Below, piece after piece: positions 1 through 7,547 of a stretch of DNA of 64,000 bases. The first letter of the stretch is position 1; every line of letters begins with the position of its first letter. The position numbers and the translations under genes are program-made. The stretch lies in the NCBI GenBank assembly GCA_052143835.1, contig JBKQRV010000042.1:91306-155305 (forward strand), in the 5' to 3' direction. The notes under the pieces were generated by a model, which did not search any database, had not been told where the DNA came from, and saw nothing but the letters and a program-made list of their open reading frames with translations. The stretch comes from DASPPM01 sp052143835 (lineage in GTDB: Bacteria; Pseudomonadota; Alphaproteobacteria; JACZXZ01).

Positions 1-10
1 CGCCGTCCAT
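1..10 (-). CDS. Start of a gene running off the left edge (first codons only)
   Basis: On the minus strand an ATG at 10-8 lies 9 bases after the stop of the binding-protein gene at 20-1405 and is preceded by GAGAGG. In family 1 sugar ABC operons the binding-protein gene is usually followed by a permease, so this is inferred to be the first codons of a permease. Only three codons are inside the window, so identity cannot be shown. Confidence 0.35.
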
Positions 11-19
11 GCTCGCCTC

Positions 20-1405
20 TCAGCTCTGCACGACAGGATATTTCGCGAGGATCGTCTTGATCTTGCCGAGCGCGCTCTCCGCCGCCGCCTGGGGCGTCAT
101 GCCGTGCTGGATGACATCCGCGTGAGCGACGCCCCAAATCTGCTGCGCGTTCGCCTCGGCATAGCCCGGATTGTAGACGGCGAAGGCCGCGACGGTCGGG
201 TTCACCAGTCCTTCCTCGGTATAGGCCTTGACGTGCGGGTCCTTGGGGTCGAGCCAGAACGGGTCCTTCTTGATGAGGCTCGGCATCGTCGGCAGCCAGC
301 GTCCCAGCCCGGCCTTGAGATAGGCGTCCGTCACCTCGGGCCGGATCACGTACTTGAGGAAGTCCTTGGCCACCTCGACGTTCTTGGCGCCCCTCGGCAC
401 GAAGGCGCCCTCGACGAGGATCTGCTCCGGCATCGGCTTGCCCGCGTTGTCGAGCGGCATGCCCAAGGTCACGATGTCGTCGTACTGTGCCTTGTCGTGG
501 ATGAGTGCTACCTCGGTCGAGATCGTCCCGTCCAGATCAATGACGAACTGCTTCGCGTGGAAGGCGTTGTTGTCGTCGGCATCGTTCCAGCTGAGCGCCC
601 CGGGCGGGATGTAGCCGTCCTTGTAGGCGGTGGTGAGGTAGGTCAGCGTCTTGATCACCGCCTCCTTGACCTGCGGATCATCGAGATGCGGCTGGCCGTC
701 CTTGGTGATGATGCCGCCGCCGCCGTTGGCGATGAGGAAATGGTGGAACAGGACGTTGCCGTCGTTCGGTCCCACGGTGGTGAGCTGCAGGCCGAGCGAA
801 TAGACGCCGCGCATCCCCTGGTCGCGCAGCTTCTGCTGCATCGGCTTGAAGAAGTCCCAAAACGCGTCCCAGTTTTTCGGCGCGTCGGCCAGCTTGTAGC
901 CGGCCTTCTCGACGAGCGAGGTCCAGATATGAAAGGGCGTGGCATTAAGCTTGTAGGGCGCCATATAGAAGCCGCGTTTCTTCGTGACGCTGTTGTAGTA
1001 CTGCGCACCCTCGTAAGCGGTGGGCATGTACTCTGATTTCTGCGTCTCGACCACGTCGGTCAGGTCGACCAGCTTGTCGTGGTAGGCGTTTTGCGGAATG
1101 ACGTTCTGGCTGCCGGCGTCGTGAGACATAACATCCGGGACGTCGCCGGTGGTGACAGCCGAGACGATCTTCTGCATCAACGGCCCGAAGGGAATGAGGC
1201 TGTAGTCGATCTTGTTGCCGCTCGCCTTCTCGTACTCCGCGACCATGTTGCGGAAGGAGGCGTCCTCCTCGGGCACAAAGCCCTGGGTCCACCAAACGCT
1301 CGCGGTCTTGGCCTCGGCGTTGGCGATGAAGGGTCGGGCGAGGGCCCCGGCCGCCGCCAATCCCAATGATGCGCGAAGCACCGAGCGCCTGCTCAGTCTA
1401 TTCAT
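20..1405 (-). CDS. ABC transporter extracellular substrate-binding protein, family 1 (sugar type)
   Basis: Periplasmic binding protein that would deliver a carbohydrate or polyol-like ligand to an ABC permease. The N-terminus has an SRRSVLR twin-arginine motif followed by an Ala-rich hydrophobic stretch ending near ANAEA, so Tat export is likely. The mature part begins TASVWWTQGF and has the family 1 layout, with GDVPDVMSHDAGS near the ligand cleft. The ATG at 1405 is preferred over the one at 1411 because AGGGAGG sits 6 bases before it and directly abuts the other. About 461 aa, somewhat longer than typical members. Ligand unknown. The next gene downstream starts at position 10, which suggests a transport operon. 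Confidence 0.88.
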   Translation of the reverse strand: MNRLSRRSVLRASLGLAAAGALARPFIANAEAKTASVWWTQGFVPEEDASFRNMVAEYEKASGNKIDYSLIPFGPLMQKIVSAVTTGDVPDVMSHDAGSQNVIPQNAYHDKLVDLTDVVETQKSEYMPTAYEGAQYYNSVTKKRGFYMAPYKLNATPFHIWTSLVEKAGYKLADAPKNWDAFWDFFKPMQQKLRDQGMRGVYSLGLQLTTVGPNDGNVLFHHFLIANGGGGIITKDGQPHLDDPQVKEAVIKTLTYLTTAYKDGYIPPGALSWNDADDNNAFHAKQFVIDLDGTISTEVALIHDKAQYDDIVTLGMPLDNAGKPMPEQILVEGAFVPRGAKNVEVAKDFLKYVIRPEVTDAYLKAGLGRWLPTMPSLIKKDPFWLDPKDPHVKAYTEEGLVNPTVAAFAVYNPGYAEANAQQIWGVAHADVIQHGMTPQAAAESALGKIKTILAKYPVVQS

Positions 1406-1819
1406 GGCCATCCTCCCTTGTCCTCCGCTGGTGCCACGACATTCGGTCGCAACCCGCGTTCCGTATTTATCGAAAGGCAAGCACCTGGGCACGCCAACCT
1501 TTTCAGCGGGCGCTATCTCAGGTCAAATCCGGCGCGGTCGCTTCGGCGGGGGCCATATCCGGCACGATTTCCTGCCCCGCGTTCCCGCGGGATTTGCAGG
1601 CGTCGGTTCAGCCACTAACCGGGCTTTGCCGCGGCAGTGGCTACGGCCATGGCCCCAGCCTGCCATCGCCGGACTGCTCCGATCCGGGAGCATTGCGTTA
1701 AGTGTATAGTCGTCATGCGAAATTGTCGATGGTAAAGTGTGGACGGAACCCCTGCCGCAATCGACCGATTCCCCCCCTGGCGGCGCCCCGGATTTGCATC
1801 TGCTGCGCCATGCGATCGC
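1406..1819. other. 414-base intergenic stretch without a supported gene
   Basis: This lies between the minus-strand dehydrogenase (ending at 1820) and the minus-strand binding-protein gene (start 1405). Short open frames here lack a ribosome-binding site and coding-like composition. On the minus strand TCGACA (1729-1724) and TATACA (1708-1703), 15 bases apart, form a weak sigma70-like candidate for the binding-protein gene. The spacing is short and this is not firm. Nothing else is recognised. Confidence 0.3.
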
Positions 1820-2704
1820 TCATCCTCGCTCGAGGCCCGCCATGCGCTCGAGCACGGCGCAGACCGCGGCCGTGTCCTTGCCGCCTAAACCGAGGCCGAT
1901 CGCGGCGTCGTAGACGGGAGCGCTCGCCGAGAAGAGCGGCGTCGCAACGCCGAGCGCCGCGGCAAAGCCGGCGATCACCGCCATGTCCTTCTGCCACACG
2001 TCGATCTTCATGCTGGGCGGCTCGTAGCGTTGTGCGGCCATGAGCGGGGCCCTCAGCTCGAAGACGCGCGAGGTTCCCGCCCCGCTCGCGATCACCTCGC
2101 GAATCGTCTCCGGAGCGAGCCCGGCCTTGATGCCGAGCACCATCGCTTCCGCCGTGGCCACGTTGTGGATGGCCACGAGGAGGTTGGCGACGAATTTCAT
2201 CTTGCTGCCGTTGCCGAAGGCGCCGAGATAGTGGGTGACGCGCGCGAACTGGGCGAAGACGGGGCTCGCGCGGTCGAAGGCGGCGGCATCGCCCGAGGCG
2301 TAGACCGCGAGGTCGCGCGTCACCGCCTGCGCTCCGGTACCGCTCAGCGGACAATCGAGGAGCGCTATTCCGGCCCCCGCGAGAGCCGCGCGATTGCGCT
2401 CCTTGACCTCGATCGGCAGCGTGCTGAGCTCGGCTATGACCTGCCCCTTGCGGCGAGCCGAGAGCAATCCGCGCGGGCCCGCGACGGTCTCATCCAGCGC
2501 CGCCGCACTCGGCAGGCTGGTAAGCACGACCTCGCACGCGCGAGCGACTTCCTCAGCTGATCCCAGTGCCTCTCCGCCCGCGCTCCGCAACGCCTCGAGG
2601 CGGTCCTTGTCGATGTCGAAGCCCGCAACGCCGGAGCCGGCCACAATCAGATTGCGCGCGATCGCCGAGCCCATGATGCCGATGCCGATGACGCCTACCT
2701 TCAT
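1820..2704 (-). CDS. NAD(P)-dependent beta-hydroxyacid dehydrogenase (3-hydroxyisobutyrate dehydrogenase family)
   Basis: Oxidoreductase of the HIBADH / tartronate semialdehyde reductase family, 294 aa, the usual length. Visible motifs are the Rossmann loop GIGIMG (residues 7-12), the substrate-binding segment DCPLSG (117-122) and the catalytic lysine Lys168 with Asn172 in the GxxxKxxxN helix. The start at 2704 puts MKVGVIG at the N-terminus and has GGGAGGG 8 bases upstream; the longer open frame upstream is not coding-like. It is divergent from the Liv-type operon at 2952, so it may act on a product of the imported compound. The exact substrate cannot be told from sequence. Confidence 0.88.
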   Translation of the reverse strand: MKVGVIGIGIMGSAIARNLIVAGSGVAGFDIDKDRLEALRSAGGEALGSAEEVARACEVVLTSLPSAAALDETVAGPRGLLSARRKGQVIAELSTLPIEVKERNRAALAGAGIALLDCPLSGTGAQAVTRDLAVYASGDAAAFDRASPVFAQFARVTHYLGAFGNGSKMKFVANLLVAIHNVATAEAMVLGIKAGLAPETIREVIASGAGTSRVFELRAPLMAAQRYEPPSMKIDVWQKDMAVIAGFAAALGVATPLFSASAPVYDAAIGLGLGGKDTAAVCAVLERMAGLERG

Positions 2705-2951
2705 GATTGCGCCCTCCCTCCCCTGCCGGCCGCCGGTGCCGGTGCGTATTATAGTGCTCGCCGGCTCAGCACTGCGCAAATTGCCGGCGCGCCGGAGTAT
2801 CGCGGAAATGACGGAGACCGTGACCGCGCTGTCATGGACGTGCGGGCTCCCTCGGCCATTTTCCACTAGACGGGTGCGGGCGCCCTCCCGCATCATGCTT
2901 AGCAAACGATCAAGGACGCCCCAGGCAAAAAGGGGCTGAAGGGAGGATGTC

Positions 2952-4187
2952 ATGTCTTGGACCCTGAAGCGCCGCGCGTTTCTGGGAAGCGCCGTCCTGG
3001 CCGCGAGCCTGCCGTGGGCTCCGGCGATCGCAGAGAACAAGGCCGCGCGCATCGGCCTCCTCACGGTCAAGACCGGGCCCCTCGCCCAAGGCGGCATCCA
3101 GATGGAGCAGGGCCTCACCGCCTTCCTCAAGGAGAAGAACTACGCGCTCGCGGGCCGCAAGGTCGAGCTCATCTCGGCGGACACCGGGGGCAACCCGGCC
3201 GGGGCCAAGACCAAGGCGCAGGAGCTGGTCGAGCGCGATTCCGTCGACTTCATCGTCGGCCCGCTCGCCGCCTTCGAGCTCCTCGCCATCACCGACTACG
3301 TCGCACAGGCGAAGGTGCCGATGTTGAGCCTCGCCGCCGCGGACGACATGACCCAGCGCAAGCCCAATCCCTGGTTCATCCGCGCCTCGGCAACCTCCTC
3401 GCAGTGCAACCATCCGCTCGGCGATTACGCCGCGAAGGAGATGAAGCTCAAGCGCGCGATGACGATCTGCGAGGACTTCGCCTTCGGCTACGAGCAGGCG
3501 GGCGGCTTCCAGCGCGTCTTCGAGGACGAGGGCGGCAAGGTGGTGAAGCGGCTGTGGGTACCGATCGTCACCCCCGACTACACCCCCTATCTCGCGCAGA
3601 TTTCGGACGTGGATGCGGTGTGGCAGGGCTTCGCCGGCTCGAACCCGGTCAAGTTCATGCGGCAATATGCCGATTTCGGGCTCAAGAGCAAATATCCGCT
3701 CCTCGGCGGCTGGACGGCACTCGACGACGCGCTCCTGAAGAGCCTCGGCGACGAGGCCGTGGGTGCGGTCTCGGGCGCCTTCTACTCGGCCGAGTACGAT
3801 TCGCCGAGCAACAAGCGCTTCGTCGCCACCATGGTGCACGAGACCGAGAACCTCCCCGGCGGCTACGCGGCAGGTTGCTACATCAATGGCATGTGCATCG
3901 AGGCGGCGCTCGAGAAGACGGGCGGTGCCACCGACGACAAGGAGAAGACCATTGCGGCGCTGCGCGCGGTCAAGCTCGCCGATTCGCCGCGCGGCCCCTT
4001 CCATTTCGACCATTTGGGCAACGTCGTCGGCAATGTCTTCATCCGCAAGCTCGAGCGCAAGGACGGCAAGCTCGTGAACACGATCATCAAGACCTACAAG
4101 GACGTGAGTCAGTTCTGGACCTACGACGAGACGAAATACCTCGCAGCCCCGGTCTATACGCGCGACGCAGAGCCGGCGAAGCTTTAG
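2952..4187 (+). CDS. Liv-type ABC transporter substrate-binding protein (peripla_BP_6)
   Basis: Periplasmic binding protein of the branched-chain amino acid/amide/aromatic-acid type, first gene of a five-gene ABC operon. 411 aa. The N-terminus has KRRAFLGS followed by a hydrophobic stretch ending APAIAEN, a Tat-like or Sec signal peptide. The mature protein starts RIGLLTVKTGPLAQGG. GGGAGG lies 6 bases before the ATG. It is a clear paralogue of the protein at 11204-12460, sharing the ITVKTGPLA-like start and the KxKxQELVER and VGPLA segments. Such proteins often bind aromatic or organic acids rather than amino acids; the catabolic genes downstream suggest a non-amino-acid ligand. Confidence 0.93.
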   Translation: MSWTLKRRAFLGSAVLAASLPWAPAIAENKAARIGLLTVKTGPLAQGGIQMEQGLTAFLKEKNYALAGRKVELISADTGGNPAGAKTKAQELVERDSVDFIVGPLAAFELLAITDYVAQAKVPMLSLAAADDMTQRKPNPWFIRASATSSQCNHPLGDYAAKEMKLKRAMTICEDFAFGYEQAGGFQRVFEDEGGKVVKRLWVPIVTPDYTPYLAQISDVDAVWQGFAGSNPVKFMRQYADFGLKSKYPLLGGWTALDDALLKSLGDEAVGAVSGAFYSAEYDSPSNKRFVATMVHETENLPGGYAAGCYINGMCIEAALEKTGGATDDKEKTIAALRAVKLADSPRGPFHFDHLGNVVGNVFIRKLERKDGKLVNTIIKTYKDVSQFWTYDETKYLAAPVYTRDAEPAKL

Positions 4188-4254
4188 TGTCGGCATCGAA
4201 TAACCGTGCCTCGCCGCCCTCGGAACGGGCGGTGCCGAGTGGACCGCGCCGGCC

Positions 4255-5112
4255 ATGACCCTGTGGCTTCTGCTTGCCATCAATAGCATCACGCTCGGCG
4301 GCCTGCTCTTTCTGCTGTCCGCCGGCTTCTCGCTCATTTTCGGCCTGATGCGCATTCCCAACCTGACGCATGGCTCGTTTTTCATGCTCGGCGCGTATCT
4401 CGGCGTGAGTTTCCTCCGCACCGGCCTCGACTTCTGGACGGCAGCCCTCGCGAGTGCCGTCGCCATGGCGATGATCGGCGGCCTGATCGAGCGCCTGCTG
4501 TTGCGCCGGCTTGCCGGCAACGCCTTGGCGCAGGTGCTCGTCACCCTCGGCCTCTCCTTCATGATCGCGGACATCTGCCTGATGATCTGGACGGGCGATC
4601 CGGTGCAGATCGAGACCCCGCCGGCACTCCGCGGCGTGGTGCCGATCGCGAGCGTGGTGTTCCCGGCCTATCGTCTCGCGATCGCGCTCATCGCCGTCGT
4701 CATCGCCGGAATGCTCTGGCTCATGCTCGACCGCACCCGGCTGGGTGCGATGATCCGCGCCGGCGTCGACGATGCCCCGATGGCGCGCGTCGTCGGCATC
4801 CGCGTCGGCCGGCTGTTCTCGATCATCTTCTGCCTGGGTGCCGGCCTTGCCGGCTTCGGCGGCGTGATGGGCGCCCCGATCCTCTCGGTCTATCCGGGAC
4901 TCGACGCCGACATGTTGCCGCTCGCCCTCATCGTGGTCATCCTCGGCGGCACCGGCAGTCTTGTCGGCGCTTTCGTGGGCAGCTTCATCGTCGGCTTTCT
5001 CTATAATTTCGGCCAGGCCCTCTTTCCCGAGCTGGCCTACGTCATCCTCTTCCTGCCCATGCTTGCAGTCCTCGTCATCCGCCCGCAGGGCCTCTTCGGC
5101 AGGCAGGCATGA
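4255..5112 (+). CDS. livH: Liv-type ABC transporter permease, LivH family
   Basis: Inner-membrane permease of the HAAT family, 285 aa, built almost entirely of hydrophobic segments (about eight predicted). LivH hallmarks are the GLMRIPNLTHGSFFMLGAYLG stretch near residues 25-45 and the later VILGGTGSLVGAFVGSFIVG segment. It follows the binding-protein gene by 67 bases and overlaps the next permease by ATGA (5109-5112), so the two are translationally coupled. Pairs with the LivM-like protein in the membrane. Confidence 0.93.
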   Translation: MTLWLLLAINSITLGGLLFLLSAGFSLIFGLMRIPNLTHGSFFMLGAYLGVSFLRTGLDFWTAALASAVAMAMIGGLIERLLLRRLAGNALAQVLVTLGLSFMIADICLMIWTGDPVQIETPPALRGVVPIASVVFPAYRLAIALIAVVIAGMLWLMLDRTRLGAMIRAGVDDAPMARVVGIRVGRLFSIIFCLGAGLAGFGGVMGAPILSVYPGLDADMLPLALIVVILGGTGSLVGAFVGSFIVGFLYNFGQALFPELAYVILFLPMLAVLVIRPQGLFGRQA

Positions 5113-6074
5113 CGCGGCGCCTTACCTTCGCCCTTGCCGTTTTGGTGCTCGCCACGCTGCCCCTTTGGCTTGCCAACAGCTATTACGTCAACATCGCGAG
5201 CCAGATCCTCATCTGGGCCATGCTGGCTCTCGCGTTGAACGTGTTGGCGGGCTATGCCGGCCTCGTCTCGCTCGGTCACGCGGGACTTTTCGGCATGGCG
5301 TCTTACGCGGCGGCGCTCTCGGTGGCGGGCGGTGCGGACCACCTCACGGCGGCCGTCTTGGCCCTCGCCGCAACGCTTGCGGCAACCGCCGTGTTCGCCT
5401 TGCTCTCGCTGCGCTCGACCGGCATCAGCTTCCTCATGATCACCTTAGCACTCGGCCAGATCCTGTGGGGCATCGCCTATCGCTGGATCAGCCTGACGAA
5501 CGGTGACAACGGCGTCAACCTCCTGAGCCGCCCGGCGCCCTTCGGCATCTCGCTCGAGAGCCCGCAGGCGTTCTACCTCGCCACCCTCGCGGCCTTTGTC
5601 GTCGTGGTGACCGCGATGGAGATTTTCGTCGCCTCCCCCTTCGGCGCAAGCCTCTGCGGCACGCGCGACCAGCCGCGGCGGATGACGGCGCTTGGCTATC
5701 ACGTCTGGCTCATTCGCTTCCTCGCCTTCCTCTTCTCCGGCCTGGTCGCCGGCATCGCCGGGCTCTTCTTCCTCTATTACGACAAGTTCGTCAGTCCGCA
5801 CGCGCTGTCGCTCGCCACTTCGGCGGAGGCGCTCCTCATGGTGATCTCGGGCGGCACCGGCACGCTCGCTGGTCCGATCGCGGGTGCGGCCCTCGTCGTC
5901 GTCATGAAGTACGTGGCAAGCGCCTACATCGAGCGCTGGAACCTGGTGCTCGGCGCCATCTTCGTGGCGATCGTTCTCTTCATGCCCGAAGGACTGGTGC
6001 CGGGCATGCTCCGGCTGTGGCGCGCCGCGCGGCGCGCCCGACGCGCGCGCGCTGCGGCCGCGCATCTCGGCTGA
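5109..6074 (+). CDS. livM: Liv-type ABC transporter permease, LivM family
   Basis: Second membrane subunit, 321 aa. The N-terminal segment IWAMLALALNVLAGYAGLVSLGHAG is characteristic of LivM proteins, and the C-terminal part carries VISGGTGTLAGPIAGA. The extreme C-terminus is an Arg/Ala-rich tail (RAARRARRARAAAA) that is probably cytoplasmic. Starts inside the livH stop (ATGA). It precedes the first ATPase gene by 17 bases that include GAGGAGG. Confidence 0.93.
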   Translation: MTRRLTFALAVLVLATLPLWLANSYYVNIASQILIWAMLALALNVLAGYAGLVSLGHAGLFGMASYAAALSVAGGADHLTAAVLALAATLAATAVFALLSLRSTGISFLMITLALGQILWGIAYRWISLTNGDNGVNLLSRPAPFGISLESPQAFYLATLAAFVVVVTAMEIFVASPFGASLCGTRDQPRRMTALGYHVWLIRFLAFLFSGLVAGIAGLFFLYYDKFVSPHALSLATSAEALLMVISGGTGTLAGPIAGAALVVVMKYVASAYIERWNLVLGAIFVAIVLFMPEGLVPGMLRLWRAARRARRARAAAAHLG

Positions 6075-6091
6075 GGAGGAAGCGGCGCATC

Positions 6092-6829
6092 ATGACGGCG
6101 CTCGAGGTCCGCGAGCTGCAAAAATCCTTCGGCGGCCTGACCGTGACCGCCAACGTCAGTCTCGCCGTCGAGGAGGGCGAGCGGCGCCTCATCATCGGCC
6201 CGAACGGCGCCGGCAAAACGACGCTCTTCAACCTGATCACGGGCGAGCTCAAGCCTGCGAGCGGCAGGATCATGCTCTTCGGCCGCGACATCACGGGTAC
6301 CCCGAGCCGGCTGCGCGCGCACCTGGGCGTCGCGCGCACCTACCAGATCATCACGCTCTTCCCCGGCGAGACGCTGTTGCGCAATGCCGTGCTCTCGCTG
6401 CTCGGCCTCTCGCCCTTGCGCTGGAACCCCGTCGTCCGGCTCGACCGCCAGGCAAACCTTGCCGAAGACGCGTGCGCGGCCTTGGCGCGCGTCGGCCTCG
6501 GCGAGATCGCGGGCCGGCCGCTCGGCGAGACCTCCTACGGCGAGCGCCGGCGGGTCGAGATCGCCATGGCGCTCGCCCAGCGTCCGCGCCTCCTGCTCCT
6601 CGACGAGCCCTTTGCAGGGCTCTCGGTCGAGGAGCGGCGCGACATCCTGCGGCTCATCCTCGGCATCCCGCGCGAGGTCACCATCGTCATGATCGAGCAC
6701 GACATGGACACGGCCCTCGAGTTCGCCGATCGCATAACGCTTCTCCATTTCGGCAAGGTGATCGCCGACGGCACGCGGGCCGACGTCGTCGCCGACCCTC
6801 GTACCCGGGAGGTCTATCTTGGCGAGTGA
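6092..6829 (+). CDS. livG: Liv-type ABC transporter ATP-binding protein, LivG family
   Basis: Cytoplasmic ATPase subunit, 245 aa. Walker A is GPNGAGKT (36-43). The ABC signature is the degenerate SYGERR common in LivG proteins. Walker B is LLLLDEPFAG, followed by the switch histidine in MIEHDMD. The start at 6092 is set by the upstream GAGGAGG; an open frame extending back to 6017 lies inside livM. It overlaps livF by 11 bases. Confidence 0.94.
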   Translation: MTALEVRELQKSFGGLTVTANVSLAVEEGERRLIIGPNGAGKTTLFNLITGELKPASGRIMLFGRDITGTPSRLRAHLGVARTYQIITLFPGETLLRNAVLSLLGLSPLRWNPVVRLDRQANLAEDACAALARVGLGEIAGRPLGETSYGERRRVEIAMALAQRPRLLLLDEPFAGLSVEERRDILRLILGIPREVTIVMIEHDMDTALEFADRITLLHFGKVIADGTRADVVADPRTREVYLGE

Positions 6830-7538
6830 CGCGCTGGCGCTCGACGGCATCGATGCCTATTACGGCGACAGCCACGTGCTGCAGCAGGTGTCGCTCGGCC
6901 TTGCGGAAGGACACCTACTCGGCCTCTTGGGCCGCAACGGCGCCGGCAAGACGACCTGTCTGAGCGTGATCGTCGGCCTCCTGGCCCCTAGGGGTGGCCG
7001 CATCTGCCTCTTCGGCGAGGAGGTCGCGGGTGCGGCACCCGAAGCCATCGCGGCGCGCGGGGTGGCGCTCGTGCCGCAGGGCCGGCGCATCTTCCGCAGC
7101 CTCACCGTACGCGAGAACCTCGTCGTGGCGGCGCACCGGCCGCGAGGTGCTGCCCGATTTCCCTGGTCGCTCGCAAGCGTGTTCGACGCCTTTCCGCGCC
7201 TGAGCGAACGGCGCGATCAGTCGGCGGCATTGCTTTCGGGGGGCGAGCAGCAGATGCTCGCGATCGCGCGCGCGCTCATGTCGAACCCTCGCGTGCTGCT
7301 GATGGACGAGCCGTCGGAAGGCCTGGCGCCGCAGATCGTCGCCGAGGTCATGGCGACGATCCGGAAGCTCAAGGATCAAGGGCTCTCGATCCTGCTCGTC
7401 GAGCAGAATCCCCGGCTCGTCATGGATCTCGCGGACGACATCGTCATCCTCACCAGCGGACGCGTCGCGGTGGGCACCACGCCGGCCGCGGTCGTGCGCG
7501 AGACCGTCGATCTCGGCCAGCATCTCGGCGTCTTTTGA
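6819..7538 (+). CDS. livF: Liv-type ABC transporter ATP-binding protein, LivF family
   Basis: Second ATPase of the transporter, 239 aa, with Walker A GRNGAGKT (about 38-45), signature LSGGEQQ, Walker B VLLMDEPSEG, and QNPRLVMDLAD near the C-terminus. The start is TTG at 6819, inside the end of livG, with GGGAGG 6 bases upstream; no ATG lies near. The last transporter gene is only 9 bases from the molybdenum hydroxylase gene, so transport and catabolism are probably co-transcribed. Confidence 0.93.
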   Translation: MASDALALDGIDAYYGDSHVLQQVSLGLAEGHLLGLLGRNGAGKTTCLSVIVGLLAPRGGRICLFGEEVAGAAPEAIAARGVALVPQGRRIFRSLTVRENLVVAAHRPRGAARFPWSLASVFDAFPRLSERRDQSAALLSGGEQQMLAIARALMSNPRVLLMDEPSEGLAPQIVAEVMATIRKLKDQGLSILLVEQNPRLVMDLADDIVILTSGRVAVGTTPAAVVRETVDLGQHLGVF

Positions 7539-7547
7539 GGAGCAAGC